NCBI RefSeq assembly: GCF_014397785.1
Contig: NZ_VZQQ01000012.1
Coordinates: 1 to 64,000 of the forward strand
Origin: Paraburkholderia podalyriae
Lineage (GTDB): Bacteria; Pseudomonadota; Gammaproteobacteria; Burkholderiales; Burkholderiaceae
Direction of reading: 5' to 3'
Length of the DNA stretch: 64,000 nt
Shown here: one piece after another, positions 36,064 through 43,968 of the stretch
Layout of the letters: every line of letters starts with the position of its first letter
Numbering within the stretch: position 1 is the stretch's first letter
Position numbers and translations under genes: made by a program
Notes under the pieces: generated by a model
What the model saw: only the letters and a program-made list of their open reading frames with translations
Databases searched by the model: none
Told to the model about the DNA's origin: nothing

Positions 36064-37314
36064 ATGACCCGCTCAAATACTCCAGGCACCGCAGGCGCCG
36101 GGAATAGCAACGAAGATTATAGCGTAAGCGCCGACCCCGCCGACGCGTCGGGCGTCGATTCCCTCGACGACGATTTCACCGGCGACGCACTCGCCGCAAG
36201 CCGTCCGCAAGGCTCCGCCGCCACGGCGGCTCCCGTGCCGGTTCGCACGCTCGACGAAGCGCCGCGCAGCGTCCTGGTACCCGACGAACTGGCCGGCGAG
36301 CGCCTCGACAAGGTGCTCGCGAAGGTTTTTCCGGAGTTCTCGCGCAGCCGTCTGCAAAGCTGGATCGAGGCGCAGCGGGTGCGCGTCGACGGCAAGCCGG
36401 CCAGAATCCGCCAACCGGTGCCGCTTGGCGCCACGATCGAACTCGTGCCCGATCTGCTGCCCGAGCAGCTCGCCTTCACGCCCGAGCCGGTGCCGCTCGA
36501 CATCGTCTACGAGGACGACACGCTCGTCGTCATCAACAAGCCGGCCGGCATGGTCGTGCATCCGGCGGCCGGCAACTGGAGCGGCACCGTGCTTAACGGC
36601 CTGCTGCACCGCTATGGCGAGGCCGCGGCGGGTCTGCCGCGCGCGGGCATCGTGCATCGGCTCGACAAGGAGACCTCGGGGCTGATGGTGGTCGCGCGCA
36701 CGCTCGAGGCGCAGACTGACCTTGTGCGTCAGTTGCAGGCGCGCACGGTAAAGCGCCGCTATCTCGCGCTCGTGTGGGGCAACATGCCCGACGAAGGCAC
36801 GATCGACGCGCCGATCGGCCGCGATCCGCGCGAGCGCACGCGCATGGCCGTGGTCACGGGGGCGGCCGGCAAGCCGGCGCGCACGCATTTCCGGCGCGTG
36901 GCCTCGGCGATTTGGCAGCGTCAGCCGGTCACGGCGATTCACTGCGATCTGGAGACCGGGCGCACGCATCAGATTCGCGTGCATTGCGCGCATATTGGCC
37001 ATCCGCTGCTCGGCGATCCCGTGTATGGGCGCGCGCGCGGCAAGCGCTCGGTCACGCCGCTGCCAGACGGCTTCGCGCGCCAGGCGCTGCACGCGTGGCG
37101 GCTCGGACTGATCCACCCGAAGACCGGCCGCTCGATGCAATGGCGCGCCGACGTGCCCGCCGATATCGAGGCGTTGTCGGCGGCGCTCGGTCTGGGGCGC
37201 AACGACGCCGGCGAGTTCGATGACGCGAATGACGAGGATGAGGACTACGATGCGTCGTTCGACGACGGCGCGTACGATAAAGAGAGCGACCACGACGAGG
37301 ACGATCACGCATGA
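36064..37314 (+). CDS. rluD: 23S rRNA pseudouridine synthase RluD
   Basis: Makes pseudouridines 1911, 1915 and 1917 in helix 69 of 23S rRNA. It has an S4 RNA-binding domain (LAGERLDKVLAKVFPEFSRS) and the catalytic loop GIVHRLDKETSGLMVVA. At 416 residues it is about 90 longer than E. coli RluD. The extra parts are a disordered N-terminus (about 70 residues) and a very acidic tail of Asp, Glu, His and Lys after residue 380. Part of the N-terminal coding sequence overlaps the probable bamD promoter, so the true start could be a later GTG near 36234. It overlaps pgeF by ATGA. Confidence 0.94.
   Translation: MTRSNTPGTAGAGNSNEDYSVSADPADASGVDSLDDDFTGDALAASRPQGSAATAAPVPVRTLDEAPRSVLVPDELAGERLDKVLAKVFPEFSRSRLQSWIEAQRVRVDGKPARIRQPVPLGATIELVPDLLPEQLAFTPEPVPLDIVYEDDTLVVINKPAGMVVHPAAGNWSGTVLNGLLHRYGEAAAGLPRAGIVHRLDKETSGLMVVARTLEAQTDLVRQLQARTVKRRYLALVWGNMPDEGTIDAPIGRDPRERTRMAVVTGAAGKPARTHFRRVASAIWQRQPVTAIHCDLETGRTHQIRVHCAHIGHPLLGDPVYGRARGKRSVTPLPDGFARQALHAWRLGLIHPKTGRSMQWRADVPADIEALSAALGLGRNDAGEFDDANDEDEDYDASFDDGAYDKESDHDEDDHA
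36116..36121 (-). promoter_or_regulatory. Perfect TATAAT on the minus strand, candidate bamD -10
   Basis: TATAAT reads toward bamD, 91 bp upstream of its start codon and inside the first 20 codons of rluD as annotated. No good -35 is present at 17 bp. It fits the need for a bamD promoter, since the intergenic space is only 38 bp. Confidence 0.5.
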
Positions 37315-38174
37315 GCACCAATTTGCCGGAGCTGGGTTTTGCCGATGTCGTGCAACCCGCATGGAACGTGTCGCCGCGCGTGCGCGCGCTCGTGACCACC
37401 CGCGACGGCGGCGTCAGCGACGCGCCGTTCGGCCGCTGGCGCAACGGCGCTGACCAGCCCGGCGGTCTGAATCTGGGCCTGAAGACCGGCGACGATCCCG
37501 CCGCGGTCGCAAGCAATCGCGCACGGCTCATCGCGCTCACCGGTGTTCGCGAAGCCGCGTGGCTCGAACAGATCCACGGCGCGGACATCGCACGTGCGGA
37601 GGATGCGGTCGCGCACGCGCGCGAGCATGGCGCGCCGGCGCGCGCCGACGCGAGCGTCACCGATCGCGCGGGCATCGCGTGCGTCGTGATGGTGGCCGAT
37701 TGCATGCCGGTGCTGTTGTGCGACCAGGCGGGGCGCGCGGTCGGCGCCGCGCATGCAGGCTGGCGCGGACTCGCGGCGGGCATCGTCGAGCAGACGGCAG
37801 CGCGGGTCGCGGCGCTGGCGGGCGTAGAGGCGAGCGAGTTGCATGTGTACCTCGGACCGTCGATCGGGCCCAACGCATTCGAAGTCGGGGCGGACGTGCG
37901 TGACGCCTTCATGACGGATGTCGACGGCGCACAACGTGATGCGACCGCGCAGGCATTCGTCGCGCATCCCGGCAATGCGGGCAAATATCTCGCCGATCTG
38001 CCGGCGCTCGCCCGCTTGCGCCTGCGGCGGCTCGGCCTTACGCGCATCGGCGGCGGCGATCTGTGCACGGTCACGCTGCGCGAGCGCTTTTATTCGTATC
38101 GCCGCGATCGCGAAACCGGCCGGATGGCCGCGTTGATCTGGATCGACGAGCAGGCGCAATCCATTGCAGATTAA
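37311..38174 (+). CDS. pgeF: Peptidoglycan editing factor PgeF (YfiH/laccase-domain family)
   Basis: A 287-residue multicopper-oxidoreductase-like protein. Family motifs are LEQIHGADIARAE, VVMVADCMPVLLCDQAGRAV and GAAHAGWRGLAAGIV, with zinc/copper-site His and Cys; the protein ends DGLCTVT-like in GGGDLCTVTLRERFYSYRRD. Homologues correct wrongly incorporated amino acids in the peptidoglycan stem peptide and act on purine nucleosides. It overlaps rluD by 4 bp, the conserved rluD-pgeF operon. Confidence 0.93.
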   Translation: MSTNLPELGFADVVQPAWNVSPRVRALVTTRDGGVSDAPFGRWRNGADQPGGLNLGLKTGDDPAAVASNRARLIALTGVREAAWLEQIHGADIARAEDAVAHAREHGAPARADASVTDRAGIACVVMVADCMPVLLCDQAGRAVGAAHAGWRGLAAGIVEQTAARVAALAGVEASELHVYLGPSIGPNAFEVGADVRDAFMTDVDGAQRDATAQAFVAHPGNAGKYLADLPALARLRLRRLGLTRIGGGDLCTVTLRERFYSYRRDRETGRMAALIWIDEQAQSIAD

Positions 38175-38522
38175 ATTGGAGATGCCGCGCGTGCGCATCT
38201 CGTCATACTTTTAAATCGAACGGTGGTTTTATTTTCGCGTGAATGCGCACCGGTTCGTGATTTTCGAATCCCATTGCGGATCTGCCGCCGAAAGGCTGTC
38301 TCCCAGCCTTTACACACCTTTTTTGTTGCGCTGCCAGAACGACCGCCAATAGCGCGAATCGCCCGCCGGCTGTGTGGGTGGCCGAACGAATAAATATGCT
38401 TAAATGCCATGCGCCGTGGGAGTTTTTAATTTCCTCGCGGTGTGAATCATTTGATTCGCAAGGGCGCGATTTGCCATACAGGGAAAACGATAATAAAAAA
38501 ACTATCGCAGTGCGGCAAAATC
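38175..38522. other. AT-richer gene-free stretch upstream of the phaC promoter
   Basis: This stretch of about 350 bp is clearly poorer in G+C than its surroundings. It has no convincing reading frame; short frames on the minus strand carry no recognisable domain. It contains a perfect dyad GAATCA-TT-TGATTC at 38444-38457. It probably forms the distal part of the phaC control region. Confidence 0.55.
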
Positions 38523-38570
38523 GGGAGCAAGCATTGACATGCCTTGCGATGGGGAGCAAGAATGATTCTT
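38523..38570 (+). promoter_or_regulatory. phaC promoter with overlapping dyads and a direct repeat
   Basis: The -35 TTGACA (38534-38539) and -10 AAGAAT (38558-38563) are 18 bp apart, the same layout I recall for the Cupriavidus necator phaC promoter. The 9-mer GGGAGCAAG occurs at 38523-38531 and again at 38552-38560. GCAAG (38527-38531) and CTTGC (38543-38547) form a dyad over the -35. AAGAAT-G-ATTCTT (38558-38570) is a perfect palindrome over the -10. Such sites are good candidates for PhaR or another repressor. Confidence 0.7.
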
Positions 38571-38683
38571 CTAAGCTCCTCGTCCTTCATGGGACAGGGC
38601 GTGACGGACTTGCGAGTCATCGCTACGTGCGCACGAACCTGCCTCTCAACCCGTCCGCAAGGACTTACCGGTCAAAAGCAGGC

Positions 38684-40594
38684 ATGGCAGCATCTCATTC
38701 CTCAGCTTCCCCCAGCACGGACTCCTCGAAGGAGCAGACGCAGCAGGCCGGTACGAGCGGTGCATCGTCAGCCGCGGGCATGCAGCAATTTCTCGACGCC
38801 TGGATGAACGCATGGCGTTCGTTCGGCGCGCCGGCAAACGGCACAGCGTTCCAGATGCCCTCAATGCCGCAGATGCCGAACCTCGCGCAGATCACGGCGG
38901 GCTTTCCGCCAATGCCTGCGTTTCCCGGCATGCCCGACTTCAGCAAGCTGGCCGCCGGCGCGTTGCCGTCGTTGCCCGGGCTGGGCATTCCCACCGCCGC
39001 GATTCCGCCAGAGCGTTTACAGAAACTGCAGACCGACTATTCGCGCGAGGCGATCGAACTGATCCAGCAGGCCACCACGTCGACGAGCAAGGCGCCTGAA
39101 CTCAAGGACCGTCGCTTTAGCGCGGACGCCTGGAGCGCGGCGCCGGCCTACGCGTTCACCGCCGCGTGGTATCTGCTGAACGCGCGCTTTCTGCAGCAGA
39201 TGGTCGAGGCGCTCGACACCGCGCCGAAAACGCGTGAGCGCATTCGCTTCGCGGTTCAGCAGTGGACCGCGGCGGCCTCGCCGAGCAACTTCTTCGCGCT
39301 GAATCCCGAAGCGCAGAGAACGCTGCTCGACAGCAACGGCGAGAGCCTTCGCCAAGGCGTGATGAACCTGCTCGGCGACATGCAGCGCGGCAAGATTTCC
39401 CAAACCGACGAGTCGCGTTTCACGGTCGGCGAGAACCTTGGCAACACTGAGGGCTCGGTCGTGTTCGAGAACGATCTGCTGCAACTGATCCAGTACAAGC
39501 CGCGCACGCCGACCGTGCGCGAGCGGCCGCTGCTGATCGTGCCGCCGTGCATCAACAAGTTCTACATTCTCGACCTGCAGCCTGAAAACTCGCTGGTCGC
39601 GCACGCGCTGGATTCGGGCCACCAGGTGTTCCTGATTTCGTGGCGCAACGCGGACCAGTCCATCGCGCACAAGACATGGGACGACTACATCGGCGAGGGC
39701 GTGCTCACGTCGATCGACACCGTGCGCAAGATCAGCGGCCGCGAGCAGATCAATACGCTCGGCTTCTGCGTCGGCGGCACGATGCTCGCCACCGCGCTCG
39801 CCGTGGTCGCCGCGCGCGGCGAACATCCGGCCGCGTCGATGACGCTGCTCACGGCGATGCTCGACTTTTCCGACACTGGCGTGCTCGACGTGTTCGTCGA
39901 CGAGGCGCACGTGCAAATGCGCGAGCAGACCATCGGCGGCAAGAACGGCGCGCCGCCCGGACTGATGCGCGGCCTCGAGTTCGCGAACACGTTCTCGTTC
40001 CTGCGCCCGAACGACCTCGTGTGGAACTACGTCGTCGACAACTACCTGAAGGGCCGCACGCCGGTGCCGTTCGACCTGCTGTACTGGAACAGCGACTCGA
40101 CCAGTCTGCCGGGGCCGATGTACGTCTGGTATCTGCGCAACACGTATCTCGAGAACAAGCTGCGCGAGCCGGGTGCACTGACCACCTGCGGCGAGCCGAT
40201 CGATCTGTCGAAGATCGACGTGCCGACCTTCATTTACGGATCACGCGAAGACCATATCGTGCCGTGGCAAACCGCGTATGCGTCGGCGCCGCTGCTCACC
40301 GGACCGCTGAAGTTCGTGCTCGGCGCGTCGGGCCATATCGCCGGCGTGATCAATCCGCCCGCGAAGAAGAAGCGCAGCTTCTGGAAGCTCGATACCGACG
40401 CGAAGACGCTCCCAGAAAGCGCGGACGACTGGTTCGACGCGGCGACCGAAGTGCCCGGCAGCTGGTGGCCGGAATGGACCGACTGGCTCGATCAGTACGG
40501 CGGCAAGAAAGTGAAGCCGCGCGCCACGCTGGGCTCCGACGAATTCCCGGTCATCGAGCCGGCGCCGGGCCGCTACGTGCGGCAACGGGAGTAA
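38684..40594 (+). CDS. phaC: Class I polyhydroxyalkanoate synthase PhaC
   Basis: Polymerises (R)-3-hydroxybutyryl-CoA into PHB on granule surfaces. The 636-residue protein has an alpha/beta-hydrolase core with the lipase-like box G-F-C-V-G at 360-364, the catalytic cysteine being Cys362. The catalytic aspartate is probably in FIYGSREDHIVPW and the histidine in GASGHIAGVINPPAK. WNSDSTSLPGPMYVWYLRN is another class I block. The N-terminal 100 residues are Met/Pro/Ala-rich. I start it at ATG 38684; upstream in-frame ATGs lie in the promoter region. It heads the phaC-phaA-phaB-phaR cluster. Confidence 0.97.
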   Translation: MAASHSSASPSTDSSKEQTQQAGTSGASSAAGMQQFLDAWMNAWRSFGAPANGTAFQMPSMPQMPNLAQITAGFPPMPAFPGMPDFSKLAAGALPSLPGLGIPTAAIPPERLQKLQTDYSREAIELIQQATTSTSKAPELKDRRFSADAWSAAPAYAFTAAWYLLNARFLQQMVEALDTAPKTRERIRFAVQQWTAAASPSNFFALNPEAQRTLLDSNGESLRQGVMNLLGDMQRGKISQTDESRFTVGENLGNTEGSVVFENDLLQLIQYKPRTPTVRERPLLIVPPCINKFYILDLQPENSLVAHALDSGHQVFLISWRNADQSIAHKTWDDYIGEGVLTSIDTVRKISGREQINTLGFCVGGTMLATALAVVAARGEHPAASMTLLTAMLDFSDTGVLDVFVDEAHVQMREQTIGGKNGAPPGLMRGLEFANTFSFLRPNDLVWNYVVDNYLKGRTPVPFDLLYWNSDSTSLPGPMYVWYLRNTYLENKLREPGALTTCGEPIDLSKIDVPTFIYGSREDHIVPWQTAYASAPLLTGPLKFVLGASGHIAGVINPPAKKKRSFWKLDTDAKTLPESADDWFDAATEVPGSWWPEWTDWLDQYGGKKVKPRATLGSDEFPVIEPAPGRYVRQRE

Positions 40595-40790
40595 GTTTCA
40601 CGCACCGGCTCGACGCGCGTGCGAGGTTGCCGTGGACGTCGGCCATAACGCGCAGTCGGCCGGTGAAGAAGTGTTTGGCAGGTGAATGAGCGTCTGGTTG
40701 ATGAAGGCGTGAGAGCAACGCAAGTTGCAACGCAATTTTTAACGTAGCGGGCTGCGGCGCAGTTGGCCGGGATGCCCGGAGGATATGGAA

Positions 40791-41972
40791 ATGACTGATG
40801 TTGTGATCGTATCGGCCGCTCGTACTGCAGTGGGCAAGTTTGGTGGGTCGCTGGCGAAGATTGCCGCACCTGAACTCGGCGCGCTCGCGGTGCGCGCCGT
40901 GCTCGAACGGGCAGGCGTGAAGCCGGAACAGGTGAGCGAAGTTATTCTGGGCCAGGTGCTGGCGGCGGGCTCCGGTCAGAACCCCGCGCGTCAGGCGCTG
41001 ATCAAGGCGGGTTTGCCGTCGGCCGTACCGGGCATGACGATCAACAAGGTCTGCGGCTCCGGTCTGAAGGCCGTGATGCTCGCGGCCAACGCGATCATCG
41101 CCGGTGACGCGGACATCGTCGTGGCTGGCGGCCAGGAAAACATGAGCGCCGCACCGCACGTGCTGCCGGGTTCGCGCGACGGTTTCCGCATGGGCGACGT
41201 GAAGCTGATCGACTCGATGATCGTCGACGGCCTGTGGGACGTCTACAACCATTACCACATGGGCGTGACGGCTGAAAACGTCGCGAAGGAATACGGCATC
41301 ACGCGCGAACAGCAGGACGCGTTCGCGGCGCTGTCGCAGAACAAGGCGGAAGCCGCGCAGAAGTCAGGGCGCTTCAACGACGAAATCGTGCCGGTCGAGA
41401 TTCCGCAACGCAAGGGCGAGCCGCTGCGCTTCGCCACCGACGAATTCGTGCGTCATGGCGTGACGGCCGAATCGCTGGCGGGCCTGAAGCCGGCGTTTTC
41501 GAAGGAAGGCACGGTCACGGCGGCGAATGCATCGGGTCTGAACGACGGCGCGGCCGCGGTGCTCGTGATGTCGCTGAAAAAAGCGGAAGCGCTCGGCCTC
41601 ACGCCGCTCGCGCGCATCAAGGCGTACGCGAACGCGGGTGTCGATCCGAAGGTGATGGGCATGGGCCCGGTGCCGGCTTCGCGCCGTTGCCTCGAGCGCG
41701 CGGGCTGGACGCCGGCCGACCTCGACCTGATGGAAATCAACGAAGCGTTTGCCGCGCAGGCGCTCGCCGTGCATCAGCAGATGGGCTGGGACACGTCGAA
41801 GATCAACGTGAACGGCGGCGCGATTGCGATCGGCCACCCGATCGGCGCGTCCGGCTGCCGGATTCTCGTCACGCTGCTGCACGAAATGCAGAAGCGCGAT
41901 GCGAAGAAGGGTCTGGCGTCGCTGTGTATCGGCGGCGGCATGGGTGTCGCGCTCGCGGTCGAGCGCGTTTGA
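40791..41972 (+). CDS. phaA: Acetyl-CoA acetyltransferase (beta-ketothiolase) PhaA
   Basis: Condenses two acetyl-CoA to acetoacetyl-CoA for PHB synthesis. The 393-residue protein is nearly collinear with C. necator PhaA: MTDVVIVSAARTAVGKFGGS, the acyl-accepting Cys88 in NKVCGSGLKA, GHPIGASGCRILV and CIGGGMGVALAVER at the C-terminus. Two start codons compete: ATG 40785 lies only 2 bp after GGAGG, while ATG 40791 has the ideal 8-bp spacing and matches the known N-terminus, so I chose the latter. Confidence 0.97.
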   Translation: MTDVVIVSAARTAVGKFGGSLAKIAAPELGALAVRAVLERAGVKPEQVSEVILGQVLAAGSGQNPARQALIKAGLPSAVPGMTINKVCGSGLKAVMLAANAIIAGDADIVVAGGQENMSAAPHVLPGSRDGFRMGDVKLIDSMIVDGLWDVYNHYHMGVTAENVAKEYGITREQQDAFAALSQNKAEAAQKSGRFNDEIVPVEIPQRKGEPLRFATDEFVRHGVTAESLAGLKPAFSKEGTVTAANASGLNDGAAAVLVMSLKKAEALGLTPLARIKAYANAGVDPKVMGMGPVPASRRCLERAGWTPADLDLMEINEAFAAQALAVHQQMGWDTSKINVNGGAIAIGHPIGASGCRILVTLLHEMQKRDAKKGLASLCIGGGMGVALAVERV

Positions 41973-42043
41973 AGTACGCTGGGTACGGCCGCACGCATTC
42001 GCGAGAGTTCGCGCGTGGCCTTCGCCGGCATAGGTATCGGGCC

Positions 42044-42072
42044 GCGCCGCACATCGACTGGCGGTGCGGCGC
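42044..42072 (+). other. Strong hairpin in the phaA-phaB intercistronic region
   Basis: GCGCCGCAC (42044-42052) pairs perfectly with GTGCGGCGC (42064-42072) around an 11-nt loop. No T-run follows. It may stabilise the upstream phaA message or tune phaB expression; it is not a complete terminator. Confidence 0.5.
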
Positions 42073-42201
42073 GCTGCAACAGGTGACTCGTGCCGGTCGT
42101 GCGCGTTGCCAGGCGGTCGCCCGGCGGCAACGGGAACCAGCATCAGGCGAGGCACGAGGGGCGCCGGCAGGCGCCTCGATAACGATAACGGAGTGTGGTT
42201 T

Positions 42202-42942
42202 ATGACACAGCGAATTGCGTACGTAACGGGCGGCATGGGCGGCATCGGCACCAGCATCTGCCAGCGTTTGCACAAAGAAGGCTTCAGGGTAGTCGCGGGC
42301 TGCGGCCCGAATTCGCCGCGCCGTGCGAAGTGGCTCGACGAGCAGAAAGCACTCGGCTACGACTTCGTCGCCTCCGAGGGTAACGTCGGTGACTGGCAAT
42401 CGACCAAGGACGCATTCGACAAGGTCAAGGCCGAAGTCGGCGAGATCGACATACTGGTCAACAATGCCGGTATCACGCGCGATGTCGTGTTCCGCAAGAT
42501 GACGCACGAAGACTGGACGGCGGTGATCGACACCAACCTGACCAGCCTGTTCAACGTCACCAAGCAGGTGATCGACGGCATGGTCGAGCGTGGCTTTGGC
42601 CGCGTGATCAACATTTCGTCGGTGAACGGCCAGAAGGGCCAGTTCGGTCAGACCAACTACTCGACCGCGAAGGCCGGTATTCACGGTTTTACGATGTCGC
42701 TCGCGCAGGAAGTCGCGACCAAGGGCGTGACGGTCAACACCGTGTCGCCAGGCTACATCGGCACCGACATGGTCAAGGCGATCCGCCCGGACGTGCTGGA
42801 AAAAATCGTCGCGACGATTCCGGTGCGCCGCCTCGGTCAGCCGGGCGAAATCGGCTCGATCGTCGCGTGGCTCGCGTCGGAAGAATCGGGCTTCGCCACC
42901 GGCGCGGATTTTTCGCTGAACGGCGGCTTGCATATGGGCTGA
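42202..42942 (+). CDS. phaB: Acetoacetyl-CoA reductase PhaB
   Basis: NADPH-dependent short-chain reductase giving (R)-3-hydroxybutyryl-CoA, the PhaC substrate. The 246-residue length equals C. necator PhaB. It has the nucleotide-binding YVTGGMGGIGTSIC, NNAGITRDVVFRKM, catalytic Ser-Tyr-Lys in NISSVNGQKGQFGQTNYSTA then K, and the C-terminal GADFSLNGGLHMG. A 229-bp gap separates it from phaA; GGAG lies about 9 bp before ATG 42202. Confidence 0.98.
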   Translation: MTQRIAYVTGGMGGIGTSICQRLHKEGFRVVAGCGPNSPRRAKWLDEQKALGYDFVASEGNVGDWQSTKDAFDKVKAEVGEIDILVNNAGITRDVVFRKMTHEDWTAVIDTNLTSLFNVTKQVIDGMVERGFGRVINISSVNGQKGQFGQTNYSTAKAGIHGFTMSLAQEVATKGVTVNTVSPGYIGTDMVKAIRPDVLEKIVATIPVRRLGQPGEIGSIVAWLASEESGFATGADFSLNGGLHMG

Positions 42943-43079
42943 GCCATCGGCGCGCCGGACCGCAAAGCGGCGCGCTTGGGCTCAGATGGTTTCGCCGGCG
43001 TCCCGGCTGCGCAATGGTTCCGATTGCACAGCCCGGACGCCGTTTCCGCGTTTGCTTAACTCGAGCTTAAAGGCGTTAC

Positions 43080-43697
43080 ATGACTACTACTACAAAGAAA
43101 ACGGCCGAACGACTGATCAAGAAATATCCGAATCGTCGGCTCTACGACACCGAGACGAGCACCTACATCACGCTGACTGATGTGAAGCAACTCGTGCTCG
43201 ATCAGGAGGATTTCAAGGTCATCGATGCCAAAAGCAACGAGGACCTGACGCGCTCGATCCTGCTGCAGATCATTCTCGAAGAAGAGAGCGGCGGCCTGCC
43301 GATGTTCTCGTCGTCGATGCTGTCGCAGATCATCCGGTTCTACGGTCATGCGATGCAGGGCATGATGGGAACCTATCTGGAAAAGAACATCCAGGCCTTC
43401 ATCGACATTCAGGCGAAGCTCGCCGACCAGTCGAAGAACCTCTATGAAGGTAAGGCGATGAACCCCGAAGTCTGGGCGCAGTTCATGAACATGCAGGCGC
43501 CGATGATGCAGGGCATGATGACCAGCTACATCGAGCAATCGAAGAATATGTTCGTGCAAATGCAGGAGCAGATGCAGAACCAGGCGAAGACGATGTTCGC
43601 CACCTTCCCGTTCACGCCGGGCGGCGCGGTCAATGCGAGCAACGCGAGCAATGCGCCGGCTACGCCGCAGGGGAATCCGGAGACGGAGAAGAAGTGA
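43080..43697 (+). CDS. phaR: Polyhydroxyalkanoate synthesis repressor PhaR
   Basis: A 205-residue regulator that binds DNA and PHB granules and controls phasin and PHB genes. The N-terminal DNA-binding domain reads RLIKKYPNRRLYDTETSTYI (about residues 11-30) and continues to about residue 70. Two amphipathic granule-associated repeats (GLPMFSSSMLSQIIRFYGHA, MQGMMTSYIEQSKNMFVQM) follow. Its C-terminus is Ala/Asn-rich. It lies 137 bp after phaB in the usual Burkholderiales order. Candidate operators are visible at the phaC promoter. No phasin gene is present in the window. Confidence 0.96.
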   Translation: MTTTTKKTAERLIKKYPNRRLYDTETSTYITLTDVKQLVLDQEDFKVIDAKSNEDLTRSILLQIILEEESGGLPMFSSSMLSQIIRFYGHAMQGMMGTYLEKNIQAFIDIQAKLADQSKNLYEGKAMNPEVWAQFMNMQAPMMQGMMTSYIEQSKNMFVQMQEQMQNQAKTMFATFPFTPGGAVNASNASNAPATPQGNPETEKK

Positions 43698-43743
43698 AGC
43701 AATGAGTGGCGGCGAGCTCGCGGGAGTGCAGCCGTCGGCGCGC

Positions 43744-43749
43744 TACAAT
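43744..43749 (+). promoter_or_regulatory. Candidate -10 element (TACAAT) in the phaR-dusC gap
   Basis: GCTACAAT lies about 220 bp before the dusC ATG, in a 271-bp region with no convincing gene. No matching -35 is evident. Confidence 0.3.
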
Positions 43750-43968
43750 GGCGCCCCCCGTGCGGGACGCTTTTCCGTCGGAACCGGATTCCGGCGGCTC
43801 GATGTCCGTTGCGTCCACTGCCGGCACACCGCTGCTTGCGCCGTTACCGTTTTCCTTCCGCTGGGCCCGTCCTATGTTTCATACCCTCTCCCTGATCGCG
43901 TCAGCGTCTTCCGTTGCGAAGGCCGCGCGGATCATTCTGCTCTGACCCGCCGTTCACCCACACCGCTG

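Noticed and set aside
38171..38559. Two short minus-strand frames in the AT-richer block before phaC
   Set aside because: No homology-like content or start signals; the region is better read as control DNA.
43706..43945. A 79-codon frame between phaR and dusC
   Set aside because: It has no ribosome site, overlaps the probable dusC leader and has a composition unlike neighbouring genes.
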